Origin: Gonatopus flavifemur | Lineage: Eukaryota > Arthropoda > Insecta > Hymenoptera > Dryinidae | Direction: 5' to 3' | Assembly (NCBI GenBank): GCA_018340375.1 | Contig: JAFFJZ010000003.1 | Location: 2,108,001-2,172,000 of the forward strand | Length of the DNA stretch: 64,000 nt | Translations under genes and position numbers: made by a program | The notes under the pieces: model-generated | What the model saw: only the letters and a program-made list of their open reading frames with translations | Databases searched by the model: none | What the model was told of the DNA's origin: nothing | Shown: piece after piece, positions 51,788 to 64,000 of the stretch | How the letters are laid out: each line of letters begins with the position of its first letter | How positions within the stretch are numbered: the first letter of the stretch is position 1

Positions 51788-51898
51788 TCCCAACTGGGAA
51801 CATTTCCGGAATTATAGATAATTTATATATAAATTTTAAATCAATTATATCGAATCAAATCTCAATTGTATATAATTTTGAAAATGTTCATTTGGGAT
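51788..51898. mobile_element. Third, diverged copy of the ATATAATT MITE family
   Basis: Ends CCAACTGGGAACATTTCC and, reversed, CCATCCCAAATGAACATTTT surround TTATATATAAATT-type sequence like the other two copies. It lies just upstream of neprilysin copy A. Confidence 0.5.
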
Positions 51899-52228
51899 GG
51901 TGTAATCAGCATCCATTCTGTACCCTGCATTGAATCCTAAAATGAAAGATTCTGCAGATTTTTCAATTTTAAGTAGAAAAAGTGCAGAAATACACCAAAC
52001 TCAAATTAATAACGGAACATATTTCATAAAATCATCGCATTGTGCTGAAAATGAACTCGCAAGAAACACAATAAGACAGTGCGTTACAGAATCAAGGGCT
52101 TTCCTGCTTGATTCGATAACAATGATTGAATGTTTGATACAAATTTTTGAACGATAGGATGTTGAATATCTCAAAATATTCCTATCGATAATATTCATGG
52201 GAGTTCTTTAAGAATACTCCCAGGACAA

Positions 52229-52370
52229 CATAGTGATGGGGATCCTTGAAGAAGATCGATCCTTTCTCATACAAAAAGTATCGAATTTTTATTGAAATCC
52301 ATACAAATTTATGTATTGTTTAAACCTAAAAGAAGAATTGATCTTCTTCAAAGATCCCCATCATTAGTTC
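52229..52370. repeat. Inverted repeat between the two neprilysin genes
   Basis: GATGGGGATCCTTGAAGAAG with GATCGATCC on the left mirrors GAATTGATCTTCTTCAAAGA followed by TCCCCATC on the right, about 30-bp arms with a 75-bp loop. Confidence 0.6.
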
Positions 52371-53396
52371 GAAATATTTTCTAAACTCTCATTAAAGAAT
52401 ATAGAAGTGGGAGATACGTTCTTGTGAATTTTCTGTCTGTTCAATTTTTGGGAAATAAATACACATGACTCCAATAACTCTTCTCAAATTATATTTTTTA
52501 TTACAAAAAATGTTATTCTTTGTCCATCCGTAAATGTTTGTATTCGATGATTGTGCTTCCACTAATGGTTTCATTCTGCCGTGGTTAGTTAAAATTCATT
52601 ACGGGATGAAACTTCGAATAATTTCCTGAAAATTCAGAGTAAGATTAAAATAATGTATACAATGATTGAAAATTTATCGGATGATGGGAATGAAATTTCA
52701 TTGGATACACACAGTAACGGGTAAAGAGTAACATACTCATCACTGGTAGCATATTTGACAGATTTTTCACAATGTTCATAAACAGGAGAGAGTGGGGTTA
52801 AAAGTGCTGCGGGGAAGTTGTTCTGATGATTCAATTCAATTTTCAGAAATGGAAATGAGTTAGCTTATGTTTTGAATGTATAAATTCAAGGAAAAGTATT
52901 GCTCTCGGTTTGCACTTTCAGAATATCCGCTTATTTATTTTCATTTGGGAGATTTGAATCAACGGAACAACTTCCCCGTAACACTTTTAACCCCGCTCAC
53001 CCCTACTTGTTTTTAAGTAGTGTTTTTTCAGCTAAAACGGTGATTAAATTCTATTAAATTTATCATAATTTTTGTTACAATTCATTTGATGAACTCACTT
53101 TGAGTTTCTCATTTCAACAGAATGAAAATGCGAATACTCATTCTCATTGAATTTGCAATATTTTTCTACTTCTTCAGAGTAAAGTTTGATTACAAGAAAT
53201 TTGAAGATTTAATGCCTCCTTTGAACACAAAAGTATCATGAAAATTCGAGAAATTCATCACTCATCGCTGAATATCATTTAATATTCATTCTGATAATCA
53301 CAAAAGAGTAAGAGAAAAAACAGTCACAAATCAGTGGAGTGGTTTCGAACGGGGATGGGATGTTTCTTGATGAATTTCGGCCCAAATTCATACCTT

Positions 53397-56300
53397 TCAA
53401 TAAAGATTGCACTTTTGCGAAGGATTCATTGGTGTTCCTGCTCCGCAATGGAACGCAGCTGCAAATGGTGGGTAATTTTTCATCATAGTATTCAACCTGA
53501 TTCTTGGAGAGATTTTTGCAGATGCTGGCGATGAATCAAAAGCGCCGTCCTTCCAAACGTCACAAAATTTCTGTATGAACCAAAAGTAGCTTTCGATTAG
53601 TATAAGCCAATTTTCCATGCTCACTGCATTCCGTGAATGGTATAAACCATACAGCAGCGGGAAGTTCTCTGACCGTTCAAAAAACGTGCTTGCTTTCCCA
53701 GTAACGTCCCAAGATGTTCTGAGAACGTCGGTTATATGTCTGTTTTATGTGAGTTTTATCCATATTTACCGTGCAATAATTCCTTCATTCCCAAGGAGCA
53801 TCGGAATACGCTATGAGCGTTCTACGAATATTCTACGTATATTCTAATTAGACTACTTGATAGGCATTATGTCCATCCATCGCGCGTTCATCGAACGTCA
53901 GATACTAAGTATATGTACTTAAAATAGTCTCATTTAAACATTCTATGAACATTCACATGTTCTCCGATGAAATTACTTGAATATATATGACGTATCGGAA
54001 GGAATTAAAGAGTTGGTCTCCATAGAACTTTATGTAAGATTGTTGAACAGCAGATATCGATAATGAACAGTGATTTAGAATTAATTTTAATACTCACGGA
54101 GCCAAGTGCGAGGAAAAATAATTGGGCGTCGGTGAATCTGAGGCGCCCATAAAATCTTATCGCCCGAAGGTCATGGTTTCTGGGTTCAGGGAACTGTACT
54201 TCATATATATAGTGCAAACCAAGTACATCCGGAATAAGTGATGACATCAGTTCGGGGGTTGTGAGCTGAAATTTGTACATTCAAGCGTGAATTTTGAAAA
54301 ACACAGCGTGCGTAAAGAATGATTGGGATACCTGTGCGGAAAAATATTCTTTGTTATTTCTGTAATTCTTTAATTGCTCCTCGAGGCATTCCTCTTTTCG
54401 TTGATACTTTGGGCAGTACTTCCGTAGAAGTGCCCTTTTTGGATGATCAGTGTAATTTCCAGCACAATCTGTTATCGGCAAAACGAATGTTCAGATCAAA
54501 TGGTTATTCCATACAATTTGCGTTTTTCGTAATTACTTTCATTTCGATATACTCACCATCCATGTGGAAAATTCGTGCCATTTCTCTACTTGCCATGAAT
54601 CCGAAGCCAGTGTAATTCCATCGACTTCAATAACGATGAATTGCATTACAAGATAATTCTAATAATATACTAACTCTAGAATGGTACACTGGGGAAACTT
54701 GTTACCCCATAAACTTTTTCAGCTCCCTGTTCTTAGATTCAGAATAATTCATAGTACATTATTTTCTTGCTTGGAGAATAAAGAAAAAATGAGCTGATTT
54801 GATGCATTCCGAGTACCGAAAAGTGGTTTCAAGATGATTACAATAGTTACCGATTCATACTTGGATAGGGAAAATGCAGTTCGGAAATATAGTAATCTTT
54901 GATAGAAAATTGGAGAATATTTGTTGAGTTCCTTAAGTTCGTAATAAAGATAAACCGGTTAACATTTCTATTGAATTTTATGTGTGAAAGAATGGAAATT
55001 TCTCAATACATCACAAACGATAGACAGAAATATGAACTCCCCAAAAGTCGCGCATAAAATTTAACGAAATGATTGATGAAATTTCGAAATTATATTATGC
55101 GCCTTGTAAGATTTCATGCGCGACTTCTGGAAAGTTCATATTTTCTTTTTCTATTTTTTGGGAGGTATTGATAAATATTCATTCTCTCTCAGATAAATTT
55201 CACCAAAAATGTGAACCGTTTTATCTTTATTACGAACTCAAGAAACTCGACAAGTAATCTCAGATTTTAAGAAATATTCTCCAATTTCCTATTAAAGATT
55301 ACTATATTTTCGAGCTGCATTTTTCTCCGTGTGAGCGAACACCCTGGGGTGATGAGTTATCCCGCAATACCGTTCTAGGGTTAATTTTCCATTCGATTCC
55401 TTAGAATCATTTTCACAGCTTTTCAAATTCTGCACATGAATCAAAATAATTGTCTATGACTTCTTTATCTCTCCACGATATATTTTACGATTTCAGAAAC
55501 TAAAGTAGATTCCAGAAAAGAGCCAGAAATTTAGACTCTTCTTATGTTCCAGGTATATTCAGCAGAGATTTTGACTCAAGTGTTTCAGAATTTGATAGCT
55601 CACAAAAGACTGTTAAAAAGAGTACATATATATGATACTGGACTCACTCTGAACTTGTTGGACTGAGAACGCGATCTGCCCACAACGCACTTGGTATAGC
55701 TGGGAATGATTGTAAAAAACGATCGTTACAACTCATAGTAATTGATTTCGATAAATTAAGTTTATAAATCTGAAGAAAAGTAGTCAAGTGTTTGAAAATA
55801 ATAAAGCAGAAGTTAGCACTTGGTTTGAGTATTTTTCCAAATAAGCGATCGATCTACTTTGATATTTCAAAAAACAATTCTGTTGAAAGTTAAATGTATC
55901 CGCCGTTAGTTTCATCTTCATATCTACAAGACAATTCCACATAGCTTGAGTTGTCTCAAAATTTTCTCTTGAGGATGTCTAAAACATGATTTGTAGATTT
56001 TTTTAGAAGATACCTTGAAGATGTATTTTGAAATGTTCTCATTTTTATAGCTAAATGGTACCTAAATGGCTTAAAAAAACTGAAAAATAGAAAATGCAAT
56101 CGAGTCATTGAACTTTGGTCGCTGAATGACGACCAAAGACTTGTGGTGAACTAATATCAGGCGTCGGAGATACTTGTTTGGGTAAAGTAAATGACAATTC
56201 TATCGAAATGTAGAAACGTCTTTCAGTAATGAATCTGAAAGAATTGGATAAGTTGTTTGAAAAATCACACTGTGATAATCTAGTTAATTTCAATTATTTT

Positions 56301-59300
56301 GCAAAGCTAAACCGACCGTTAGAGTATCCGTCTGTCCGTCTGTAAGTATTACCGATCGCAATAACTTGATTCGACATTCTTCATGTGTACAACTCCGCAA
56401 CGACAGTCCCAAGGCCGGTACTCTATCACATATAAGTGAAAGGAACGTAAAAACTCTCAAAAAAACTATAGTTGCTGAAATAGAAGAGGCTCATGACAAG
56501 AATCTGCTCGCGATGGTGAACCAAACACAAGCGCTGATATAGTTTCCAATACGAAGGAGTTTCTACACCGTTGAAGGGATTATCAGCACATAATTGAGAA
56601 CACAAATGGGGAATATTTTCATGTGGGAAAACCTGTATATTGATTTTATAATCGGAGGCGGCTTGTGAAATTAATCTCCTCTCTTGGCATCCACGTGCAT
56701 ATTCCAATGGATGTAGAGAGAGAGAGAAAAATGGATTTCTCAAGCCATCTCTGGATCCAATCATTTGTAGAAATGATTAAGAAACTGCATATTTACCTTT
56801 TCCATCCCGCGTCTGGATAAGATGAATATCTGTTGCATGATAAACCTCGGACCTACAAATGCAATGATTATGAGCAATATGGAGGCGAATCGCATCGCAA
56901 CAAACGTAATTTATTTATCAGAAATTGATAAAAAGTTGATACATTTTCCCGTATAAAACATCTCAGGTAGAAGCAACGGAGAAAATAATGCAGATGAATG
57001 GTGGTAGATTGTTGAGACAACGGAGAATCAACAGTGATGCGAATTTTTAGAAGAATCGATTCTCCTTTTAAAGAAAATATATCCAGCTTTTACAGATTTG
57101 TATAAAATATTGATAAAAAACCGATATAATTTCTACAAAAATGAATCCCATCATTAGTGAGCATCTTCCGAAGTGCAGACATTCTTTCGTTGATTCTCCG
57201 TTGCCTCAACCTTTTACCACCAATCATCTACGTTGATTTATCGTCACACAATATTATTTAAGGGAATTCAAGTATCAGAGGAAGCGAGTTGAACTTTCCG
57301 CCAAATTTTTCTGAGTCTACATATATGTATACAATAGAATAGGTTAGATACTCAACCTGGCATTTCGAACTACTCTGTCCCATCTGATGCTCGGTAAACG
57401 CTTAAATCCACGTTTCCTTTCACCAGGCATTACTGAGATATTTTTGCTACGTGAAAAGTATCGAATTTTATTTCTGCATATTCTCTAAGTTAAGGTTCTC
57501 TTATAGAGATGCATTGACAAGAGAATGGCGGTGTTGTAAAAATACTTACGTATTTGAAGTTAACGAGAATGAGTAATCTACTCGAGGTTGATCAAGCCAC
57601 GGCCATAATTGGCTTATCGGTGGTCCTCTGCTAGTCAGGATTGGAGTAAACATCAACGGTTTGTTTTCAATTCCCTAATGCATCAGAAAAAACATGAAAA
57701 TTGTGAATTGTTAACCCAATGAGCACAAGAACGAGGACTTGAAGACAGCTGGATGAGATTTTAAAGAGATTCTAATGTCATTCGATATAGAGTTCTTGTT
57801 TAAGAACATTTCATGCCATGCATACTCTTTTTAAAATACATATAAAATTGCCTCCAACAAAGCCCCTATAGGATCTCTTTAAGAGCTTCTCTAGTTGTCT
57901 TCAAGCCCTCGTCCTTCTAATGCTCCTTGAAAATATATGGACAACCAGGGTTCTCAGTCCTTGAATTTATTCATCTTTTCATTGGTTATATTATTCAACG
58001 GCAATGTGTGATCGATGAATTCTGTTGAAATTCAAGGACCGGCGAGAACTTTGATATCCGACACCAATGTTGGGTCAATTAGGGGAGAGTAGGGACACTT
58101 GCACCACTTTTCTTTTACATTCTCATATCTTTTATGGTCAACTTTATTCGATATATTATTTATAGGATTTTGACAGAGTAAAAATTCTTTTTTAAGTTGC
58201 AAATGATTGCAACTGTTCATATCTACCTATTTTCTGGTTATCTGATTCCAATTCAATTTATAACACGTTTTAGTTACGATTTTATCGTAGTTCCATACGA
58301 GTTTCACTCACCCAGGAATCAAGTCGCAATTGAGTTATATTAGTGGTGATATTGGACTTGGTTGGATACAGTTGGGATGTCATGTTCTTCCTCATAGAGA
58401 CATAACGGCTCCTTAAATATCCGTATGCATATAAGACGTTATTCCTAATGTCATCAGTGATTACGGTATTTAAATTTTCGTAAAGACTGGTAATCTGAAA
58501 TAAGAGACAGTGAAATTTTTCGATGATTTTCTTATGTGTTCGCACCCAAAAAAATTAATATCAAAATAAGAATATCCCTCTCATTTTGATTCAACTTCTC
58601 CTCTAATATATATATGGTATCAAAATCGTACAGGCATATTCTCAATTGGAGAAGGAAAAAAAAGGTGAAATATGTTCTCTGATTGGAAGAGATTTTTCTT
58701 CTCATTTCCAGATTACTTTTTTTTTGGGTGTTGTTGTTGAATTCAATTCTGAAATATACAGGGATGGAAATCTACGTGTCACAAAAAGTTTTTGACAGTA
58801 ATTTACATGTAAAATACAGGTATAGAATACGTAGATTGAAGGTATATTACAGTATTTTACCTATCATTTACATGTGAAGTACCATGTAGATGATAGGGGA
58901 TAAATTACTTGTCCATCCCTGGTAATATATAGTTGCAATATACGTATTACGTTTGGAACTGTTACGAGAACGTGGGAATGTTTCAGATCCACTTCACCCT
59001 GGTTAAACAAACCCATTGATTCTCGCCAAATCTCATTGAATCTTGCACATTGTTCCAACCAAATCCCATGAAATTTCGTTTCATCAGATTCTATGGATTT
59101 TTCTAACCAGGGCACGCTCGGTATACGCTTGAATCCATGTTCCACATACTTTATGATTACGTTCTTGACATTTTCTGATACACGCTCCCCTTCCACCAGG
59201 ATTAACTTGAAAATTACTCACCACTGCTTCATAATCTTTACCCTCGGTTAGTGGTTCGGTGAACGTTTTATACGCCAAATGGTGTTGCATTACATGTCGA

Positions 59301-62300
59301 TCGATGCACATATCCTGCCAACTGAAATTGAATCATACAATTATAAGGATACTTAAACGTGTATGAATAATTCAATAAAAAGAATGAATTTCAAAGTGGT
59401 GCGAAAGTTATTCCACACATATGCATTAAAGAAAACAATCTAACTTGAATAACATGAGTAATGATCACACTGAACAAACGATTTGATTATAGTTGCCAAT
59501 ATTTGGTAATACTTAATCACTCAATCTAATACTTAGATTTGACGAAATAAATATTCAGTTATCATTGCAGACATGCAATCTCACAACCAAGACCCTGATT
59601 ATGACTGACAAACAAATGTTTTGTCGTCTCAATTAAACTTCTGTTATTTGAATCGAGAAGTTTTGTTAAAATGTGATCAATGAAATTCCTAGGTTGGATC
59701 GATAACATTTTTCTTGAGCGATGGAAAATTGTCCATCCTCTGTATTTTTCAATACAATTTAGATCGGTGGATTTACATAACCATATTTGCATATGATGAA
59801 CCCGTCCATGGGAATTAGAACGGGTTTTGGAATTACAGGGCATGTAAATCAAACAAAACGGGTATGAAATAACGGTCAACCTTTGAAGATGGAATATGAT
59901 AAACTGATTGTACTAAACCTGAGTATTACTGGTGCTACGCCATTGAGATCTGTTAAGAGTTTCACCATCATCTGTCTGAGGGATGGAGACATGGTCATCA
60001 TATTCTTTTCCACAAATCGTAAATGAATATGATTCACTGAAAAAAAAGATAATATTAAAACGTAGTATATATGGATCCGAACCAGGGAGAGACAGAGGAG
60101 AATTGAATAGATGTTAAAGATCGATACTCATTTATGGAAAAAGAATATCAATAGATATAGTCTTCTGTTCGAATAGCTGAATCAAAATACTAAGGATGGG
60201 CGATGTTCGAAAACATCTATATCCAAATTTCCGTATCTAGTTTTTATCGAATTTTATAAAGTATCCGCAGGGACGCAATATTTTTTGTATAAAAAACAAT
60301 GAACTAACTATGCAAATATGTTAACATGTTAAAGATCGTACCTATTGTCTTTAAAGTTGTACGCTTGAATAATAACACCAATTGCGTGAAATAATCTGGA
60401 GACTCTACAATGATTGGCAATTTTTCATCCACATGAGATGCCGCCCTCACGACGTATTCCCAATCAATCTAAATTATATGAAGATAATTTTATGCCATGC
60501 GTGTATAAGATTCGCACATTTTTTATTGAAAATCTGTCATTACCGATAAATCTGGTTCACCCGCTGTTATATTAAGATCCCACAATGATTGTATCCCACT
60601 AGATGATAATAATGTTTCATTCGTACCAACAGATGCAAGTATTTCCTGAAAAGAATTACGAATGTATTAACTAATGTATTGGCTAAGTAACTCAATCGAG
60701 AAATTCCAAACATATTTTTATCATAGTTGTCACGACAAAAAATAACCCTTAAATCTTGTTGGGACAACAAACAGGTAGCAGGAAAAAGGGTGTATTGCGG
60801 TAAGTCCCTCTATAATTTCTTATCAAATTTTCAAGAATCAAAAGGAATAGAGAATTCAATAAAAATTTTACAAAGCGCATAATAAAATTTGGCTGTTTGG
60901 CATTTTGAATTTCAACTGTATTGGTTATTTTTCACTTGGTATTTATGATTTTTCATATTTCAGAGTAAAAATTCCTTTTCCAAACCTCATTCTGGCTTAT
61001 CAAAAAACCAAAAAAAAGTTGCATGTTTGAAAATTATTACTTCTCTTTCGAGCTCGATTTTTCTCCATTTGTTGACCCGGACAGCGAAAAGCTGTCCGGG
61101 CAATGAGCGTGAACATTCGAAATTGTATACATCAATGCTGGTTTGAATTTAACAATTGTGAATCAGCATCTAAACCTGCCCAAGGAATACACCATAGTCA
61201 CGATGATATTCTAAGACATCACCATGACCTCTGATGATGACATCGTGACTCCTGATAACTTCATGGAAAGGTCATGGAAACGCGATGATACCCAGTGAAC
61301 ACTTATGAGAGGGAGAGCTCTTTAAGAGGTCTTTTGAAAGAGCTCTGTCAATGTTATCATATTGATGTCTGAATGGTATCATTGTTTTGAAATCTTAGAA
61401 AAAAATCCTCTTAAAGAGTTCGTTCGCATAACACTCTGGCAATTTCTTATTTTCCTCAGAAATCGACGCATCTGATAACATTCTGATATCTTTATGTTAA
61501 CCTTCTCAAAGGTCTATCTGACCCCTTACACATATTTAGGGGATCTTCAAGAGCTCCGTATGATAGCATATTGTTCACTGGGTAAGCTTCACGTAAAAAT
61601 ATTCGAAAAGCACAACCACCGATCTCCAGACATTCCTTCGTTGCTTCTACGTCGCTTCAGCGTTTCTCCACCTTGTGCCTAGGTTTTCCTTTTATCCAAC
61701 GCACCTCCACGAAGATGCAACGTGGAGATCGGTGGGTGTGCTGTTAGGGATCAAATGGTTCAAAAACGATTAAGATATATGTCCATATACATATATAACA
61801 GATCACTTACCTGTAGTCTTAATCGAAAGGTGAATAGTTCTTGCGTTGAGTTCTCGGCTTCAAGGGTTGATAAAATTGTTGGTGGAGTTCCAAATGGAGT
61901 ATGGGTCTTATATAGATCGAGAAACTCAACCAAGAAAGGTTTATATATTTTTTGTAGATCATCGTTGGTCACGTTTTTGGTTACACCATAAAATACTTCA
62001 GATGGTTTTTTCAACTGAAAATTAATTCAAGATTACAAATTTCATTATTGGATTTAATGGATTATTTGTAACAGGGCTTTGAATGGATATTTATAGGAAG
62101 TTTATAAATAGGAAGGTTACTGCAATATTGAAAATGAACCGCCTCAACATAAGTTTCGAAAGTTTCGAAAATCTCCGTAAAATCATAAAACGTTTTGGAA
62201 GTATTTTTTTTACAGTGTGGAGGCGATGTATCCCATAGGTGACGGTGGCTGCACGGGTTGTGTTGCTTCCAAACCTTGTATATAAAATTTACAAATTTCT

Positions 62301-63875
62301 TCGACAGTGCACAACAGGGGGACTTCGAATGTGGAGCATGACAATAAATATTGGAAAATTTCTCTCAGTGTATGAAAAAATAGAAGCGTACATTGTTAAA
62401 AATTTCTTGACATTCAATTCATTTTTTAAGTACACTGGCAAATGAAATTTCAAATTCTTAGGGATTGAATTTTCAATTTTTGCTACATTATATTACCTTA
62501 TACTATATTGATTGAAGCTTCATGCAGTAATTTTCAACAGTATATAAAATATTGAAAAATTGTCAACGTACAATGATATGATTTGGAGTGACATCTACGT
62601 CAAACAACGCATCTGGTATGATCCTCCTATCCGTGTAACTAGAAAGCACGAATTGTACGTGCCATATAAACCAATTCGCATCACCCATAAACCACAATCC
62701 AGATTCTTTGAAGATTTTCGTTAATTCTGAGACACTGTGTTGGATTTGGAAATCTGGAAGACAAGCCAAAATATGAATAATACAATAAATTCAATGAGCA
62801 ATTTCACGTAGGAATAACGTCTTTGAGAAATGCTGACATCACAGGAATAACCGGCCCGAAAAAATGAATTAGATCTAATTGGAGCTCGTTAGATTAATCA
62901 AAATTGAATGCAGTAAATTTGCCTAGATCTGAATGATGAATCTGTTGGAATAGCAATAGATCTACTTAGATCTAAGTAGATCTAAATGGAAAAAGTTGTG
63001 AACTGACCTAGATCCATTGAAATCTAAACAGATTTATTTAGTCTACAGAAATCTAAATACAAAAAGAGTTGTCGTGTGTGCTTAAATCTGCTGAGATTCC
63101 ATTTTTGTTATCTAGCTCGACTAGAAATTTGCCCGATTACTTATCAGAGCATGCTCAGGTGATTCTAAGGTATGCCTGATCGTGTACAAATCAGGATCGA
63201 ATGAGGCTGTCTTTCATGCTATTCCAATATGAGGCCGATATGGTTACAATATATCAGGTCTTGGCCACTGGATAGAGAAATCTAATAATCTGAAAAACAA
63301 TGAGCCACTTTCTGTTTCTCACCTTCATCATTGCACCACTTATAAGCTTCTTGGATCTTCAATTCTTGAGGCGTTGGACTATCCGTTGCCGTTTCTAGCC
63401 ATTCTATAAAATAATGTGAAGTTTTAAGTGAATATTTTAAAAGAAAGCGTTGTGTAACTCATTAATTTGAAATTCAATATACACCTCGGATCATGTTTCT
63501 TAGTGTTTTCGGAAAATCTTTGTACCTCTCCAATGTTCCCAATTCTTGATCCAACATCTTCCCGCAAGTGTATTCATAAAAATCGTCACAAGGTGAAAGC
63601 GACAGATTAACATTTTTGAAGATTATATCCACTGAAAACAAACCAATCCTTGATATCTTGAGGGAATAATTGAGTTTATTAGGTTTGAATTGTATGTCTG
63701 CATCGGAATCGATCGAAAGCAATGGGTTCAATAGAATTTTTTAACCAGGGATATCAATTTCCATGATAATTAAATAAAAACATTTTGGAATATCATCTTA
63801 CATTCGGTCTCCTGTCCGTGTAACGTTGCGAGAACAACTGATTCTATGATGAAGATAATAAATATCAAACACTTC
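53397..63875 (-). CDS. Secreted M13 neprilysin-like pseudo-peptidase, copy B (first exon outside the window)
   Basis: Exons in transcript order: 63875-63802, 63631-63485, 63403-63323, 62753-62572, 62014-61811, 60645-60544, 60468-60342, 60036-59919, 59321-59222, 58494-58312, 57674-57550, 56852-56797, 55699-55648, 54624-54557, 54468-54332, 54265-54098, 53570-53397. These 2098 nt plus a 23-nt first exon like that of copy A would give about 706 aa. Intron phases match copy A throughout, with one extra 81-bp intron (63484-63404). The first visible exon is a hydrophobic signal-peptide core (KCLIFIIFIIESVV). N-terminal SPCDDFYEYTCG and the C-terminal FHC...MNP...KC pattern identify M13. HExxH has become REMAR and ENIAD reads SLIPD, so zinc binding and catalysis should be lost. 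The copies share conserved cysteines and differ mainly in loops. A secreted binding or decoy role is speculation; the venom/VLP parallel is family knowledge only. Confidence 0.9.
56962..57240. mobile_element. Fold-back element in an intron of neprilysin copy B
   Basis: The left region with GGTGGTAGATTGTTGAGACA and ACGGAGAATCAAC is mirrored by GTTGATTCTCCGTTGCCTCA and TTACCACCAATCATCTACG. Confidence 0.55.
57717..57931. mobile_element. Fold-back element in an intron of neprilysin copy B
   Basis: Left AACGAGGACTTGAAGACAGC pairs with right GTTGTCTTCAAGCCCTCGTC; flanking AGCAC/GCTCC and TTTAAAGAGAT/ATCTCTTTAAG words pair as well. The arms are about 60 bp. Confidence 0.65.
61291..61582. mobile_element. 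292-bp TA-flanked MITE in an intron of neprilysin copy B
   Basis: Ends CCCAGTGAACA and TGTTCACTGGG are perfect inverted repeats with TA on both sides. The interior is partly palindromic with AGAGCTCTTTAAGAG-like words. The corresponding copy A intron (46584-46975) is about 770 bp shorter and lacks it. Confidence 0.7.
61609..61742. mobile_element. MITE with AGCACAMCCACCGATCTCC ends
   Basis: The left end AGCACAACCACCGATCTCC and the right end, reversed, AGCACACCCACCGATCTCC match. The right end extended is shared with 24503-24555, which places both in one family. It lies in an intron of copy B. Confidence 0.6.
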
Positions 63876-64000
63876 CTGCAAATGAAGAAAGAATAACGTT
63901 ATATGTTAAAATTCGACAAATTCCAGACCCATATACATTTAAGGATGTTTTCAATAGTGAAGATGGCTAGCTAGTTTAAACTGAAGCTTTGAAGCTTGAA

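Larger units (their letters stand above)
51205..53390. other. Spacer between neprilysin copies A and B
   Basis: Contains the 5' flank of copy A and the 3' flank of copy B. The right part (about 53261-53396) resembles 38190-38324, the 3' flank of copy A, showing that the duplicated unit extends past the stop codons. A MITE (51788) and an inverted repeat (52229) lie in it. No gene was seen. Confidence 0.55.

Noticed and set aside
56426..56764. 112-aa minus-strand frame in neprilysin copy B
   Set aside because: It lies in an intron between exons that join in phase without it, and I see no matching frame in copy A.
38325..63875. Possible endogenous nudivirus or bracovirus locus, given the VLP-type neprilysin parallel
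   Set aside because: The genes have many insect-type introns and no viral structural or replication gene is visible; this is a host gene family.

Overview
The window is eukaryotic nuclear DNA. Genes carry GT-AG introns, the DNA is AT-rich, and coding islands sit in long non-coding stretches full of small fold-back (MITE-like) elements. Gene content (mucolipin TRPML, a KCTD8/12/16-type BTB protein, a DRAM/TMEM150-family protein, tandem M13 neprilysin-like genes) fits an insect. A parasitoid wasp is my guess, resting only on general style and on reports of catalytically degenerate neprilysins in wasp venoms and virus-like particles; the species is not established. No rRNA, tRNA, CRISPR array or recognisable viral gene was seen.

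Layout: 1-8.35 kb, repeats only. 8.35-13.1 kb (+), TRPML in three exons. 13.1-15.8 kb, spacer with a fold-back. 15.77-16.55 kb (+), intronless KCTD gene. 16.6-25.6 kb, gene-poor and repeat-rich. 25.6-32.2 kb (-), a six-exon DRAM-like gene whose TGA stop is followed in the same frame by 761 open codons. 32.2-38.3 kb, nothing coding recognised. 38.3-51.2 kb (-), a complete 17-exon M13 neprilysin-like gene (copy A, 708 aa by my splice model). 53.4-63.9 kb (-), a second copy (copy B), matching exon by exon and in intron phase, with only its first small exon beyond the window.

The most notable locus is the neprilysin pair. Both copies encode secreted M13 proteins in which HExxH has become RExAR and the third zinc-ligand glutamate is gone, so they are predicted pseudo-peptidases with an intact fold. 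The pair arose by a tandem duplication of about 15 kb and then diverged. A 387-bp hAT-type MITE with an 8-bp target duplication entered copy A, and the uninterrupted site survives in copy B. An 81-bp intron of copy B is a 21-bp in-frame coding remnant in copy A.

The second notable locus is DRAM, where a small lysosomal/autophagy membrane protein may be extended by a long acidic disordered tail through stop readthrough, unless the TGA is a nonsense allele or assembly error. TRPML and DRAM-family proteins are both lysosomal, but they lie about 12 kb apart on opposite strands and I see no evidence of coordinated function.
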